Position numbers and translations under genes: made by a program. Positions 9,415 through 18,508 of a stretch of 64,000 bases of DNA are shown here, one piece after another. Source of the DNA: Methanomassiliicoccus sp. GTDB taxonomy: Archaea; Thermoplasmatota; Thermoplasmata; Methanomassiliicoccales; Methanomassiliicoccaceae. Numbering within the stretch: the first letter of the stretch is position 1; each line of letters starts with the position of its first letter. The DNA lies in the NCBI GenBank assembly GCA_016109435.1, contig JAEILR010000002.1:112966-176965 (forward strand), written 5' to 3'. The notes beneath the pieces were generated by a model. That model saw only the letters and a list, made by a program, of their open reading frames with translations, had not been told where the DNA came from and ran no database searches.

Positions 9415-9641
9415 TCCTCTTCCTCCTGAGCGATGTATACTCCTCCAAGCATGGATACGAACAGGGTTATGCCAACGATGAGGATGGCCAGGCCGTACTG
9501 GTCGAAGACCACGCTGCTCAGCTCATCATTGTTGGTCGAGGTCAGGGCACCCGGCTCCCACTGGGTGACGAGGATGGTTCCCACCACCGCCACCAGGAAC
9601 AGCACCAGGGCGACCGCCGTTATGGCATTGCGCTTATTCAT
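9411..9641 (-). CDS. fpoJ2: Fpo/Nuo-like complex I subunit J, C-terminal part (J2)
   Basis: A 76-residue protein with two predicted transmembrane helices and an acidic tail (AQEEEE). In position and character it matches the C-terminal half of NuoJ, which is one polypeptide in most bacteria. The ATG at 9641 lies nine bases after a GGAGG sequence and overlaps the end of J1 by eight bases. The in-frame GTG at 9650 overlaps that ribosome binding site and is less likely. A split J is known in some archaeal complexes. Confidence 0.82.
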   Translation of the reverse strand: MNKRNAITAVALVLFLVAVVGTILVTQWEPGALTSTNNDELSSVVFDQYGLAILIVGITLFVSMLGGVYIAQEEEE

Positions 9642-9906
9642 TGCGCTCACCTCCGAGCAGACGGCGCTTGGTCAGCATGATACCGAACAGCATCAGGACC
9701 GCCACCGCGCCGACATAGATCATGATCTGGATGATGGCCAGATATTCAGCGTTCAGGAAGATGTACACCATGCCCACGCACAGGAAGGCCAGGGTCAGCC
9801 ACATGACGCTGCGAACTATCTCCTTGGACCATATGATCATTATCGCGGAGATGATGGTCACCGCCGCGATGAACAGGAAGATCAGCAGATCCCATTCCAC
9901 GGTCAT
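9634..9906 (-). CDS. fpoJ: Fpo/Nuo-like complex I subunit J, N-terminal part (J1)
   Basis: A 90-residue protein with three predicted transmembrane helices. The conserved NuoJ segment ALFLA-type helix is represented by LAIIQIMIYVGAVAVLMLFG, containing the pi-bulge region and Tyr typical of NuoJ transmembrane helix 3. The ATG at 9906 overlaps the fpoI stop codon by one base. The protein ends with TAA just inside J2, so the full NuoJ fold would need both polypeptides. Confidence 0.88.
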   Translation of the reverse strand: MTVEWDLLIFLFIAAVTIISAIMIIWSKEIVRSVMWLTLAFLCVGMVYIFLNAEYLAIIQIMIYVGAVAVLMLFGIMLTKRRLLGGERNE

Positions 9907-10661
9907 CACTGCACCTCCTGCATGGTCAGGGCGTCCTTGGGACAGACCTCTACGCAGGTCTCGCAGGACACGCACTTCTCATTGTCTATGAGCGGCCGCT
10001 TGATCGGCCTGCCCTTCTCGTTAACGCCCACTTCCTTCATGACGATCGCGTCCACCGGGCAGTCCTTGGCGCACCGGGAGCAGCTGATGCACTTCTTGTC
10101 CTCCAGTATGGGGAGGTCCTTGTTCTCGACATGGGGGCGGGGCGCCACTTCCTTCTTCTTTAGCTCGGACGGCAGCACCTCGAGGATGTGGACCTCGTTC
10201 CCGGGGACCCCGGCGAACTGCAGCTTGTAGGGATCGTAGATCATCTCTTCCCTGGTGTAGGCTGCCAGCTCGTACTCCGGCGTCACGATCATGGCGTCGG
10301 TAGGGCAGTACTCGGCGCAATAGCCGCACATCATGCACCGGCCGAGGTTGAGCTTGGGCCGCTTGACCTTGGCCGGCGGCTTTCCCTCCTCGTGCTTCAG
10401 ATCATCGACCTCCACCAGCTCGATGCACTTGGTGGGGCACTGGCGCATGCAGATGCCGCAGCCGATGCACTTGTCGAAGATCAGGCCCGGCCGCCCGCGG
10501 AACACGTCGGGAAGCATGACCTTCTCCCACGGGTACTGGACGGTGTTGGGCCGGTTGATCGTTGCCTTGATGGTCTGCTTTGCAGTGAGCATCATGGGCT
10601 TCAGGACGTAGGCGGTGAGGCCGAACTCCTTCTCCCTCTTGGATTTCTTATCTTTGGCCAT
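9906..10661 (-). CDS. fpoI: Fpo/Nuo-like complex I subunit I with an extra 2x[4Fe-4S] ferredoxin domain
   Basis: The electron-wire subunit that links the ferredoxin-binding side to cluster N2. Residues 65-119 hold the two normal NuoI motifs (C65, C68, C71, C75 and C109, C112, C115, C119). Unusually, residues 191-240 hold two more CxxCxxCxxxC motifs (C191, C194, C197, C201 and C230, C233, C236, C240), giving four predicted [4Fe-4S] clusters in 251 residues. NuoI is normally about 150-180 residues with two clusters. With no NuoEFG or FpoF gene in the operon, the added domain could be a ferredoxin-accepting head (inference). Its ATG directly follows the fpoH stop. Confidence 0.9.
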   Translation of the reverse strand: MAKDKKSKREKEFGLTAYVLKPMMLTAKQTIKATINRPNTVQYPWEKVMLPDVFRGRPGLIFDKCIGCGICMRQCPTKCIELVEVDDLKHEEGKPPAKVKRPKLNLGRCMMCGYCAEYCPTDAMIVTPEYELAAYTREEMIYDPYKLQFAGVPGNEVHILEVLPSELKKKEVAPRPHVENKDLPILEDKKCISCSRCAKDCPVDAIVMKEVGVNEKGRPIKRPLIDNEKCVSCETCVEVCPKDALTMQEVQ

Positions 10662-11753
10662 TCAGAACCACCCCATGGTCTTGAGGGCTATGGCGATGGC
10701 AATATTGACCACCGTCAGGGGGAGCAGACGCTTCCATCCCAGGTTCAGGATCTGGTCGGTCCTGACCCGGGGCAGGGCGCCCCTCACCCAGATGAATATG
10801 CCGAACACCATGAACATCTTCAGCAGGAACCACAGTCCATCGGGCACGAACCCTAGGAATCCGGGCATGTCCCATCCGCCCAGGAACAGGAGGGCGGCAA
10901 GGGCCGAGCCGACGAATCCACGGGCGTACTCGGACATCATGATCAGTCCGAACCTCATGCCGCCGTACTCAGTACCCCAGCCTTCGACCAGTTCGGCCTC
11001 GGCCTCGGGAAGGTCGAAAGGCACCCTTTCGACCTCGGCGATCATGGATATCAGGAAGGTGAAGAACCCGATGATCAGCGGAACAACCAACCAGATGTGG
11101 TCTTGCTGGTATTGCACGATCTCGAAGAAGTTCAGGCTGCCGGTGAGGATGACCACCGCGACCACGGAGAACAGCAGAGGCACCTCGTAAGAGATGATCT
11201 GGGCGGCCGCACGCATGCCGCCGATAAGGGTGTACTTGTTGTTCGACGCCCACCCTCCCAGGAGCACCGCGAACGGCACTACTCCGAAGAGAGCAAAGGT
11301 GAGCAGAACGCCCAGCTCGGAGTTGGACACGTAGAAGCCAGTGCTATAGGGTATGGTCACGAACATCAACAGGGAGGTCCCGATGATGATGACCGGGGCA
11401 GCGTTGTACACCAGCTCATCCGCCGCTTCGGGGATGATGATCTCCTTGACCAGCACCTTGAACGCGTCGGCGAAGTTCTGGAACAGACCGATCGGACCGA
11501 CCTGGGTACCGCGACGGTCCATCAGCCGGCCGAGGGTCTTCCTCTCCTGCCAGATCAACGTGATTGATACTAACATCCCGACGACGAAGACGATCAGCGC
11601 CACGATCAGGATGGTGACGAAGTTCAGGACCCCGGAGCTTCCCAGCCAGCTCTGGAGGCTATGGAACCCCAGCCATCCGATGATGGCCCCGATGATGTCC
11701 ACCATCAGCCAGTGAACGAGACCGCCCAGTAATTGCCAGATATCGAGGATCAT
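10662..11753 (-). CDS. fpoH: Fpo/Nuo-like complex I subunit H
   Basis: Membrane subunit that forms the quinone-type chamber and connects the peripheral arm to the pumps. The 363-residue protein has about eight transmembrane helices. It carries the conserved loop MAEVERVPFDLPEAEAELVEGW with its acidic residues, and IWQERKTLGRLMDRRGTQVGP, both strongly diagnostic of NuoH. It ends one base before fpoI begins and starts five bases after fpoD ends. Confidence 0.94.
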   Translation of the reverse strand: MILDIWQLLGGLVHWLMVDIIGAIIGWLGFHSLQSWLGSSGVLNFVTILIVALIVFVVGMLVSITLIWQERKTLGRLMDRRGTQVGPIGLFQNFADAFKVLVKEIIIPEAADELVYNAAPVIIIGTSLLMFVTIPYSTGFYVSNSELGVLLTFALFGVVPFAVLLGGWASNNKYTLIGGMRAAAQIISYEVPLLFSVVAVVILTGSLNFFEIVQYQQDHIWLVVPLIIGFFTFLISMIAEVERVPFDLPEAEAELVEGWGTEYGGMRFGLIMMSEYARGFVGSALAALLFLGGWDMPGFLGFVPDGLWFLLKMFMVFGIFIWVRGALPRVRTDQILNLGWKRLLPLTVVNIAIAIALKTMGWF

Positions 11754-11758
11754 TCAGA

Positions 11759-12844
11759 TCACCTATCCGTCTCGCCCATGCACACATCGACCATACCCAT
11801 GATCGACGGGACGTCGGCGATCTTGTATCCCTTGAGCATATGGGGGGATGACGACAGTATCACGAACAGCGGGCTCCTGACCTTGAGGCGGTAGGGCTTG
11901 TCGGTGCCGTCACCTATCACGTAAATCAGGCTCTCCCCGCGGGGGTCCTCCATCCTGGCCATCCCGGTGCCGACCGGCGCGTTGCGGGGCGGCTTTACCC
12001 GGACGGGCCCGGACTTGGGCATCTTCTTGAGGATATCCCTCACGATCTGGACGGACATCTTCATCTCTTCTATGCGGACGCGGTAACGGGCGTACACATC
12101 GCCCTCCTCCTCGACGCACATATGCCAGTCCAGCTCGTCGTAGACCTCGTAGGGGTCGTTGTGGCGGATATCGTTCTTCACGCCGCTGGCCCTCATCGTC
12201 GGTCCGGTGATGCCAAGGTTGATGCAGTCCTTGGCCGACATGATGGCCAGGTCCTCCATCCTCATGCGGAAGACCTTGTTGCGGTCCACCAGGTCCTCGT
12301 ACTCCTTGATCCTCGGCTCGAAGTAGTCAAGGGTCCTGACCAGGTCCCTCTCCCAGTTGGGAGGGGCCTCGTTCCTGACGCCGCCGATGCGGCAGTAGTT
12401 ATAGGTCATCCGGGCGCCGCACAGGGCCTGGAAGAGGTCCAGGAACATCTCCCTCTCCCTGATGGCGTAAAGGAAGATCGTAAGGTTGCCGAGGTCCGGC
12501 CCGATGGCCGCCAGCCACATGAGGTGGTTACCGATCCTCTGGAGCTCGTCGGACATGGCCCGTATGTACTTGGCCCTCTCCGGCACCTCCACTCCCATAA
12601 GGTCCTCCGCGGCCATGCAGTACACGTGGCTCCAGGTGAAGGAGGAACCGTAGCACAACCTGTCGGCCATGGGGATGATGGTGGGATAGCGGCGGTCCTC
12701 GACCATCTTCTCCCAGCCGCGGTGAAGGTATCCGATGACCGGCTCGGCGTCGGTGATGGTCTCACCGTCGACCTTGATCCTCAGATTCCACAGCCCATGG
12801 GTCATGGGGTGCTGAGGACCCATGTTGATCCACATCTCTGCCAT
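11759..12844 (-). CDS. fpoD: Fpo/Nuo-like complex I subunit D (49 kDa family)
   Basis: Peripheral-arm subunit descended from the large subunit of [NiFe] hydrogenases. The 361-residue protein starts with NMGPQHPMTHGLWNLRIKVD, the standard NuoD opening with the quinone-site histidines, and contains LGITGPTMRASGVKNDIR. The hydrogenase Ni-binding CxxC motifs are absent, as expected for NuoD rather than a hydrogenase. It ends in SIMGMVDVCMGETDR, matching the family C-terminus. The ATG follows the fpoC stop directly. Confidence 0.94.
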   Translation of the reverse strand: MAEMWINMGPQHPMTHGLWNLRIKVDGETITDAEPVIGYLHRGWEKMVEDRRYPTIIPMADRLCYGSSFTWSHVYCMAAEDLMGVEVPERAKYIRAMSDELQRIGNHLMWLAAIGPDLGNLTIFLYAIREREMFLDLFQALCGARMTYNYCRIGGVRNEAPPNWERDLVRTLDYFEPRIKEYEDLVDRNKVFRMRMEDLAIMSAKDCINLGITGPTMRASGVKNDIRHNDPYEVYDELDWHMCVEEEGDVYARYRVRIEEMKMSVQIVRDILKKMPKSGPVRVKPPRNAPVGTGMARMEDPRGESLIYVIGDGTDKPYRLKVRSPLFVILSSSPHMLKGYKIADVPSIMGMVDVCMGETDR

Positions 12845-13309
12845 TTACTTCCCTCCCTTGTTGCAGTCCTTCCTCATGGGGAAGAAGGTGTAGTCCTCTG
12901 GGAGCAGCAGCCTCTCCAGCCGGGGATGGTCGTTGAATATGATGCCGAACATGTCGTAGGCCTCCCTCTCATGCCAGTTGGCGCCTTCCCATAAGGGGGT
13001 CACCGAATCGACCCGGGGGTCGTCACGGGGAAGGTCGACCACGATCTCCACGGTGATGTTGCTCGAATACGATGTAATGTGATAGACGGTCTGGAAACGG
13101 TCGCAGCGGTCCACTCCGGTCACCAGGCTGCAGTGGTCGAACCCAAGCTGGTCCTTCAGGAGGACGCAGAGCTTGAGCAGCGCTTCCTTATCCGCGCTCA
13201 TGAACAGGCGGCGGGGGCGCACCTTGCTGTCGAACCTCACCTGGGTGGGAAAAGCCTCGGAGATCCTGCTCCTGACCTGATCCGATGAATATGTAACGTT
13301 CTCTTCCAT
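12845..13309 (-). CDS. fpoC: Fpo/Nuo-like complex I subunit C (30 kDa family)
   Basis: A 154-residue peripheral-arm subunit with the NuoC signature WHEREAYDMFGIIFNDHP followed by RLLLPEDY near residues 110-140. It structurally supports subunit D. It is a separate gene, not fused to D as in enterobacterial NuoCD. It starts nine bases after fpoB and ends directly before the fpoD ATG. Confidence 0.92.
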   Translation of the reverse strand: MEENVTYSSDQVRSRISEAFPTQVRFDSKVRPRRLFMSADKEALLKLCVLLKDQLGFDHCSLVTGVDRCDRFQTVYHITSYSSNITVEIVVDLPRDDPRVDSVTPLWEGANWHEREAYDMFGIIFNDHPRLERLLLPEDYTFFPMRKDCNKGGK

Positions 13310-13318
13310 TCTCCCACC

Positions 13319-13882
13319 TCAGTCGTCCATGAACGTGCCGATCTTCGACTTCTTGATCTTCTGGTGCAGCTTGAGGAACCCGTCGATCATGGCCTCAGGC
13401 CTGGGCGGGCAGCCGGGGATGTAGACGTCCACCGGAATGAAGGTGTCCACGCCCTGAACGACATTATAGGAATCGTACCACGGTCCGCCGGATATGGCGC
13501 ACTCGCCCATGGCGATGACCCACTTCGGCTCAGGCATCTCCTCGTACAGACGGCGCAGGGCCGGCCTCAGCTTGTTGGTGACCCAGCCGTTGACCAGCAG
13601 GACATCGCACTGCCTCGGCGAGGACCTGAAGACCATGCCCAGCCTCTCGTTGTCGAAACGGGGACCGGAACAGGCGGCCATCTCCAGCGCGCAGCAGGCG
13701 ATACCGAAGTGCAAAGGGTACATCGAGTTGCGGACGCCCCAGTTGAGCAGGGGGTCGGTGACCTTGTCCAGCGCCCTCTTGACGCCGGTGGCGCGGGCCA
13801 GATCGTCCATGACGCCGGTGGACCAGTCCACGAACTCCTTGGCGCTCATGGCTATAGCATTGGGATATGCGCTCAAATCCAT
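13319..13882 (-). CDS. fpoB: Fpo/Nuo-like complex I subunit B (N2 cluster)
   Basis: A 187-residue subunit that ligates the terminal [4Fe-4S] cluster N2, the electron donor to the lipid-soluble carrier. The tandem cysteines C63-C64, C128 ([10 protein letters not shown]) and C158 ([10 protein letters not shown]) are all present. The gene overlaps the end of fpoA by ten bases. Sequence and length are typical of NuoB/FpoB. Confidence 0.95.
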   Translation of the reverse strand: MDLSAYPNAIAMSAKEFVDWSTGVMDDLARATGVKRALDKVTDPLLNWGVRNSMYPLHFGIACCALEMAACSGPRFDNERLGMVFRSSPRQCDVLLVNGWVTNKLRPALRRLYEEMPEPKWVIAMGECAISGGPWYDSYNVVQGVDTFIPVDVYIPGCPPRPEAMIDGFLKLHQKIKKSKIGTFMDD

Positions 13883-14232
13883 AGTCTCTCCTCCTTCCTG
13901 AGGGCGTAGAACACCCCAACCAGAAGCAATCCGAAGAAGGCAAGCATCAGAATCTTTGCATCAAAGGAAAGGTTTTCGAAGTTCAGGGCCCAGATCATCA
14001 AAAAAACAGTAACTACGTCGAACACGACGAAGATGATGGCGAACATGTAGAACTGAAAATGGAACTGTACCCTGGCCACTCCGATAGGCACCTCTCCGCA
14101 CTCATAGGTTTCCCTCTTGAGCGCGGTAACCTTAGTAGGCCTGAAGAACCGCGATATCCAGAAAGCGAATATTGGGACTCCCAGGGCTATGACTGCAAAG
14201 ATTGCTATTGGCAAATAGGTGTCCAAGAGCAT
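13873..14232 (-). CDS. fpoA: Fpo/Nuo-like complex I subunit A (first gene of the operon)
   Basis: A 119-residue membrane subunit with three transmembrane helices. It has the conserved YECGEVPIG loop (cysteine near residue 45) and the acidic residue in [13 protein letters not shown]. It is the promoter-proximal gene of a 12-ORF operon running to 4175 with overlaps or gaps of under 10 bases. The ATG at 14232 lies 23 bases after a TATTTATA box, so the messenger is probably leaderless. Confidence 0.93.
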   Translation of the reverse strand: MLLDTYLPIAIFAVIALGVPIFAFWISRFFRPTKVTALKRETYECGEVPIGVARVQFHFQFYMFAIIFVVFDVVTVFLMIWALNFENLSFDAKILMLAFFGLLLVGVFYALRKEERLWI

Positions 14233-14254
14233 TGATGCGAGAATAGTGAGCTTC

Positions 14255-14262
14255 TATAAATA
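14255..14262 (-). promoter_or_regulatory. TATA box of the fpo operon
   Basis: TATTTATA on the minus strand, 23 bases upstream of the fpoA ATG in an otherwise GC-rich region. The distance predicts transcription starting at or near the start codon. No second element or operator-like repeat is evident in the 222-base gap to the divergent PfpI gene. Confidence 0.6.
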
Positions 14263-14454
14263 CGTTGGCTGGACTGGGTTTGCTGGCCATGCTGGCTGAG
14301 CTTATTTTTAAGACGTAACGATGGTGAAAAATGACCAAAATAAAGTGCACATTATCAATTAACGGAATATGATAATACGCACCCCCTCCCCGGCGCCCCG
14401 GACGGGGGGAAGCCCTTAATACTCCGGCCTAGAAATCGTTAACACACGAGAGGG

Positions 14455-15018
14455 ATGGACATGAAGATAGCGGTATTCACCGAGGACCTGTACGAGGATG
14501 TGGAATTCTGGTACCCCTACTACCGCCTGAAGGAGGCGGGATACCGGCCGGTGGTGATAGGCTCGGGGAGGAAGGAGAGCTTCGAAGGAAAGCACGGCAT
14601 CGCCAACCATGCCGACCTTTCGATCAAGGACGCCAAGCCAGGGGACTACGGCGGGGTGGTGGTCCCCGGAGGCTACGCTCCCGACAAGATGCGGCTGCAC
14701 CCGGAGTTCGCCGAGATGGTCCGGCTCATGCACCGGGACGGGAAGCTGGTGGCCTCCCTGTGCCACGGGCCGTGGGTCCTGGCCTCCGCGGGCATACTCA
14801 ACGGGAAGAAGGTCACCTGCTGGCCTTCCCTCAAGGACGACATGATGAACGCCGGCGCGCGGTACCTGGACCAGGAGGTGGTCGTGGACGGCAACATCAT
14901 CACCTCTAGGAAGCCGGACGACCTCCCCGCGTTCATGGCCGAGGTGCTCCGGCATCTTGGCGTGGAGCGGGAGTCCAGGGCCAGCATGCCGGTGGCGACG
15001 TCGGCGAGCGGGCGCTGA
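14455..15018 (+). CDS. DJ-1/PfpI family protein
   Basis: A 187-residue member of the DJ-1/PfpI superfamily, which includes intracellular peptidases, glyoxalases and protein deglycases. The nucleophile-elbow cysteine lies in VASLCHGPWVLAS, with the following His typical of PfpI. A conserved Glu lies near the N-terminus (FTEDLYEDVE). The activity cannot be told from the sequence. The start is ATG at 14455, about 35 bases after an AT-rich CTTAATACT element. It is the only gene between the fpo operon and proC and is transcribed away from fpo. Confidence 0.85.
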   Translation: MDMKIAVFTEDLYEDVEFWYPYYRLKEAGYRPVVIGSGRKESFEGKHGIANHADLSIKDAKPGDYGGVVVPGGYAPDKMRLHPEFAEMVRLMHRDGKLVASLCHGPWVLASAGILNGKKVTCWPSLKDDMMNAGARYLDQEVVVDGNIITSRKPDDLPAFMAEVLRHLGVERESRASMPVATSASGR

Positions 15019-15092
15019 CGGGGTGACTGTTTAATAGCCCCTGGAGCATTAATGCCGTCAATACGCCCCCGGGGGCGTGGCAGGATGATACG

Positions 15093-15902
15093 ATGGTTAA
15101 AAAGTACGGGTTCATCGGGGCCGGCAACATGGCCGAGGCGATGATGAAGGGCATGATCACTTCGGGCGTGTGCACCGCCGAGGATCTCATCGCCAGCGAG
15201 GTCGTGCCGGAGCGGCGGGAGTACGTCGCTCGCACGCTGGGCATCGCGGTCACGGCCGACAACGTGGAGGTCGTGAGGGAGGCCAGGAACATCATCCTGG
15301 CGGTGAAGCCCAACATCGTGGCCATCGTGCTGGACGAACTGAAGCCCCTGCTCGGCGGAGACCACCTGGTGATCTCCATCGCCGCCGGGGTCAAGATCTC
15401 CTTCATCGAGGCGCACCTCAACTGGGGAGTGAGGGTAGTGCGGGTGATGCCCAACCAGCCCTGCCTGGTCGGCGCCTCGGCGTCGGCCTTCGCCCTGGGG
15501 AAGTCCGCCCGCAGGGAGGACAAGGACACCGTGCAGAACATACTCGACTCGGTGGGCGTGGCCTTCGTGATGGACGAGAAGTTGCTGGACGCCGTCACCG
15601 GCCTCAGCGGCAGCGGACCCGCCTACATCTACCTGGTCATCGAGGCCCTGGCCGACGGGGGAGTGCTGGCCGGCCTGTCCCGGGACGTGGCCCAGACCCT
15701 GGCCGCCCAGACCGTGCTGGGCGCGGCCAAGACGGTGCTGGAGACCAAGGGGCACCCTGCGCAGTTCAAGGACATGGTGGCGTCCCCGGCGGGCACCACC
15801 ATCGAGGGCCTCAGGGTGCTGGAGGAGGCGGCCGTCCGCGGTGCGTTCATCGACGCGGTGGACGCCGCCGCCAAGCGCTCGGCGGAACTGGGAAAGAGCT
15901 AG
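15093..15902 (+). CDS. proC: Pyrroline-5-carboxylate reductase
   Basis: Catalyses the last step of proline synthesis, NAD(P)H-dependent reduction of pyrroline-5-carboxylate. The 269-residue protein has the Rossmann motif [11 protein letters not shown] at 7-17 and the family signature in the C-terminal dimerisation domain ([20 protein letters not shown], then [10 protein letters not shown]). Length and motifs are standard. The ATG at 15093 is preceded by an AT-rich TTTAATAG element about 60 bases upstream. The last bases overlap the convergent radical SAM gene. Confidence 0.93.
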   Translation: MVKKYGFIGAGNMAEAMMKGMITSGVCTAEDLIASEVVPERREYVARTLGIAVTADNVEVVREARNIILAVKPNIVAIVLDELKPLLGGDHLVISIAAGVKISFIEAHLNWGVRVVRVMPNQPCLVGASASAFALGKSARREDKDTVQNILDSVGVAFVMDEKLLDAVTGLSGSGPAYIYLVIEALADGGVLAGLSRDVAQTLAAQTVLGAAKTVLETKGHPAQFKDMVASPAGTTIEGLRVLEEAAVRGAFIDAVDAAAKRSAELGKS

Positions 15903-17626
15903 CCGGAGCGCGGTCTCCGCCTGAACAGCAGGGAGCGCATCACCCGGGGAAGGCTGCGGAACACGCTGGGGGTGTCCCACTCCAGCTCCCGCTTCTGGCA
16001 GATGGTGGACTCCATGAGGTCGTCCCCCCGGCGCTTGAGCACGATCATCGCCGCCTCCCGTTCTCGGAGGTCCTCGATGGTCATGGCCATGTCCACTTCG
16101 CTCATGAGCTGGCGGGCGTCGCGGGAGCGCTCCTCCCTGACCTTCAGCTCCTCGGCGGTCATCAGGCCGACCTCCACCCTTACCTGGTTGAGGCGATCGG
16201 CGGCGTTGTAGGACACCTCGACGATGTCGTCCCTGGTCATGTTGACCGTCTCGTACGAGAGCACGTCCCTCCAGTTGGGGCTCTCCAGGCGGGCGCGGTG
16301 CTCCTCCAGGGTCCGGGCGAACAGGCGGTAGCCGTACTTCTCGGGGTTCTCGAAGGCGAAGCTGCCGGGGTCCAGGAACGGCGCCAGGGGCGAGGTGTAG
16401 ACCAGCAGGCGGTGATCGTTGCCGTTCTGGGCGTACAGCTTTCGGGTGTAGTCGGCGGACTCCAGGGCCGACCCCGGGGTCTGCTCCGGCAGGCCGATCA
16501 TGAAGAACATGTCGAACCGCTGGCAGTCGCTTGACAGCGCGTGGGAGATGCTCTTCTCCACCGAGGGATTGTCGAACCGCCGTCCCAGGGCGTAGCGCAC
16601 CCGCTCTTCGTGAGAATCGGGAGAGAACTGGATGGAGTACCGGCCGAAGGTCTTCCTGGCCTCTTCGAAGTACGATGCCGGGGCCGGGGTGAACAGCTCC
16701 AGCACCACGTGGTTGTCGATGCCCAGCTCCCGGCAGCGGCGGAAGAACCGCTCGGCGTACCCGTCACCGTTCTGCCGGACGTCGCCGACCACGAACACCG
16801 GGGCATCCAGGTAGCACTGCACATCGTAAACGTCCTGGGCTACGTTCTCCGGGCTGCGGAACGCCGCCTTGGTCCGTCCCAGCACCCGGCGCATCGCCCC
16901 GCAGCTCCCGCCGCACACCGCGCAGCACTGGGTGCACCCCCGGGCGGTGAACACGGCGGTGAGGGGGTAGCGGTCCCAGTCCTTGAACGGCTTGGCCCCC
17001 TCGAGGTCCCGGTGCCTGATCACCGATCTGATGATCCATCCGTAGTCGATTTCCAGGTGGTCGAGGTCGTCCGGTACGTGGGTGAGGTCATTGACCTGCA
17101 CCTGCCCCTCCCTCTTCCAGGTGAGATTGGGCACCTTCGAGAGGTCCCCGCCCTTCTCCAGCGCCGCCATCATCTGGGCCAGCGGCTCTTCCACCGAATC
17201 GCCCCGCAGCACCAGGTCCACCTGGGGGTAGCGGACCAGCTCCTCGTGATAGTAGGAAGAGGAGAACCCCCCGAACAGCACCTTGGAATCGGGATGCAGC
17301 CGCTTGACCATCTCCGCCACCGCCAGCGAGCCGTGGGCATGGGGAAGCCAGTGCAGGTCGATCCCGAACACCGCGGACCGCAGCTTCCCTACCAGCGCCT
17401 CGACGTCCAGCTTGGGGTCGTTGAGCATCATGCTCGCCAGGTTGATGATGCGGACGCGGTAGCCGTCCCGGGCCAGGCGGTTGGCCATGGTGGTGAAGCC
17501 GAAGGGGTACATCTCGAACACCGGAGTGGACGGCACCAGGTCGCTGACCGGCCCGTAAAAGATGGACCGCTTCCTGAAATCGTAGACGCTGGGAGCATGT
17601 AGAAAGATAAGGTCTTCCCTGTGCAC
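15899..17626 (-). CDS. B12-binding-like/radical SAM protein
   Basis: A 575-residue protein with an N-terminal cobalamin-binding-like Rossmann domain (about 1-180, [20 protein letters not shown]) and a radical SAM core. The [4Fe-4S] motif reads CTQCCAVC (CxxxCxxC) near residue 235, next to another Cys pair. The architecture resembles the archaeal B12/radical SAM family named after Thermoplasma Ta0216. That assignment is from memory and its substrate is unknown. The N-terminal DxHxxG motif for B12 ligation is not obvious, so cobalamin may not bind. The long C-terminal helical region is basic at the end. It stands alone between proC and uppS. Confidence 0.75.
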   Translation of the reverse strand: MHREDLIFLHAPSVYDFRKRSIFYGPVSDLVPSTPVFEMYPFGFTTMANRLARDGYRVRIINLASMMLNDPKLDVEALVGKLRSAVFGIDLHWLPHAHGSLAVAEMVKRLHPDSKVLFGGFSSSYYHEELVRYPQVDLVLRGDSVEEPLAQMMAALEKGGDLSKVPNLTWKREGQVQVNDLTHVPDDLDHLEIDYGWIIRSVIRHRDLEGAKPFKDWDRYPLTAVFTARGCTQCCAVCGGSCGAMRRVLGRTKAAFRSPENVAQDVYDVQCYLDAPVFVVGDVRQNGDGYAERFFRRCRELGIDNHVVLELFTPAPASYFEEARKTFGRYSIQFSPDSHEERVRYALGRRFDNPSVEKSISHALSSDCQRFDMFFMIGLPEQTPGSALESADYTRKLYAQNGNDHRLLVYTSPLAPFLDPGSFAFENPEKYGYRLFARTLEEHRARLESPNWRDVLSYETVNMTRDDIVEVSYNAADRLNQVRVEVGLMTAEELKVREERSRDARQLMSEVDMAMTIEDLREREAAMIVLKRRGDDLMESTICQKRELEWDTPSVFRSLPRVMRSLLFRRRPRSG

Positions 17627-17679
17627 GAGATCGCCTCCGGGGGCTGAATGGGCAAGGGGAGGTCGCTACAAATAGGTTG

Positions 17680-18495
17680 TCATTTCCCGAACCTGCGCCG
17701 CCGCAGCTGGTAGGAGCGGATGGCCCGGAGAAAATCGATCTTCCTGAAGCCGGGCCAGTAGACGTCGGTGAAGTACAGCTCGGAGTAGGCGAGCTGCCAC
17801 AGCAGGAAGTTGGATATGCGCTCCTCACCCGAGGTCCTCAGGATGAGGTCCGGATCGGGGAAGTCGGCGGTGTACAGGAAGTTGGAGAAGGTCCGCTCGT
17901 CGATGTCATCGATGTCCAGCTCGCCGTCCTTGACCTTCCTGGCGATCTGCTTGATGGCCTGCACGATCTCCTGACGGGAGCCATAGGCGGTGGCGATGTT
18001 GTAATAGTAGTTGGAGTACCCCGCCGTCCTCTTCTCGGCGTACTCGATGGCCTGCTTGACGTTGTCAGGCAGCAGGTCCTTCTGTCCCAGCACGGTGACC
18101 TTGATCTGGTGACGGTGGATCCGCTCGTCGTCACCCAGCCGGTAGAAGTTGTCCTCGAACAGCTTCATCAGGCTCTCCACCTCCTCGGCGTCGCGGTTGA
18201 GGTTCTCGGTGGAGAAGGCGTACACCGTGAGGACCCGGACGCCAAGCTCCATGCACCAGTCCAGCAGCTCCTCGAGCTTGTCCTTTCCCTTGATGTGGCC
18301 CTCGGCGGTGGTCAGCCCGAACTCCTTGGCGAAGCGGCGGTTGCCGTCCATGATGACCGCCACGTGCTGGGGCATCTCATTGTCCCGCACCTCCTTCATC
18401 AGCCGCTTCTCGTAGGTGTTGTAGGCGGTATTGGCGATGACCCTGGTGATCTCGTTCTTGATGGCCTTGCCGTCCTCACCGTGCTCTTCGGGCAT
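17680..18495 (-). CDS. uppS: Cis-prenyltransferase (UppS family)
   Basis: Elongates allylic diphosphates to long cis-polyprenyl diphosphate, the carrier-lipid precursor for glycosylation in archaea. The 271-residue protein has HVAVIMDGNRRFAKE with the catalytic Asp near residue 49, TVYAFSTENLNR, and the C-terminal LILRTSGEERISNFLLWQLAYSE-type signature (about 205-225). I choose ATG at 18495. The frame is open further upstream, but that part does not look like family sequence. It runs in the same direction as the upstream DDTD-motif gene, 13 bases away. Confidence 0.9.
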   Translation of the reverse strand: MPEEHGEDGKAIKNEITRVIANTAYNTYEKRLMKEVRDNEMPQHVAVIMDGNRRFAKEFGLTTAEGHIKGKDKLEELLDWCMELGVRVLTVYAFSTENLNRDAEEVESLMKLFEDNFYRLGDDERIHRHQIKVTVLGQKDLLPDNVKQAIEYAEKRTAGYSNYYYNIATAYGSRQEIVQAIKQIARKVKDGELDIDDIDERTFSNFLYTADFPDPDLILRTSGEERISNFLLWQLAYSELYFTDVYWPGFRKIDFLRAIRSYQLRRRRFGK

Positions 18496-18508
18496 GGCGG
18501 GGTCCCTG

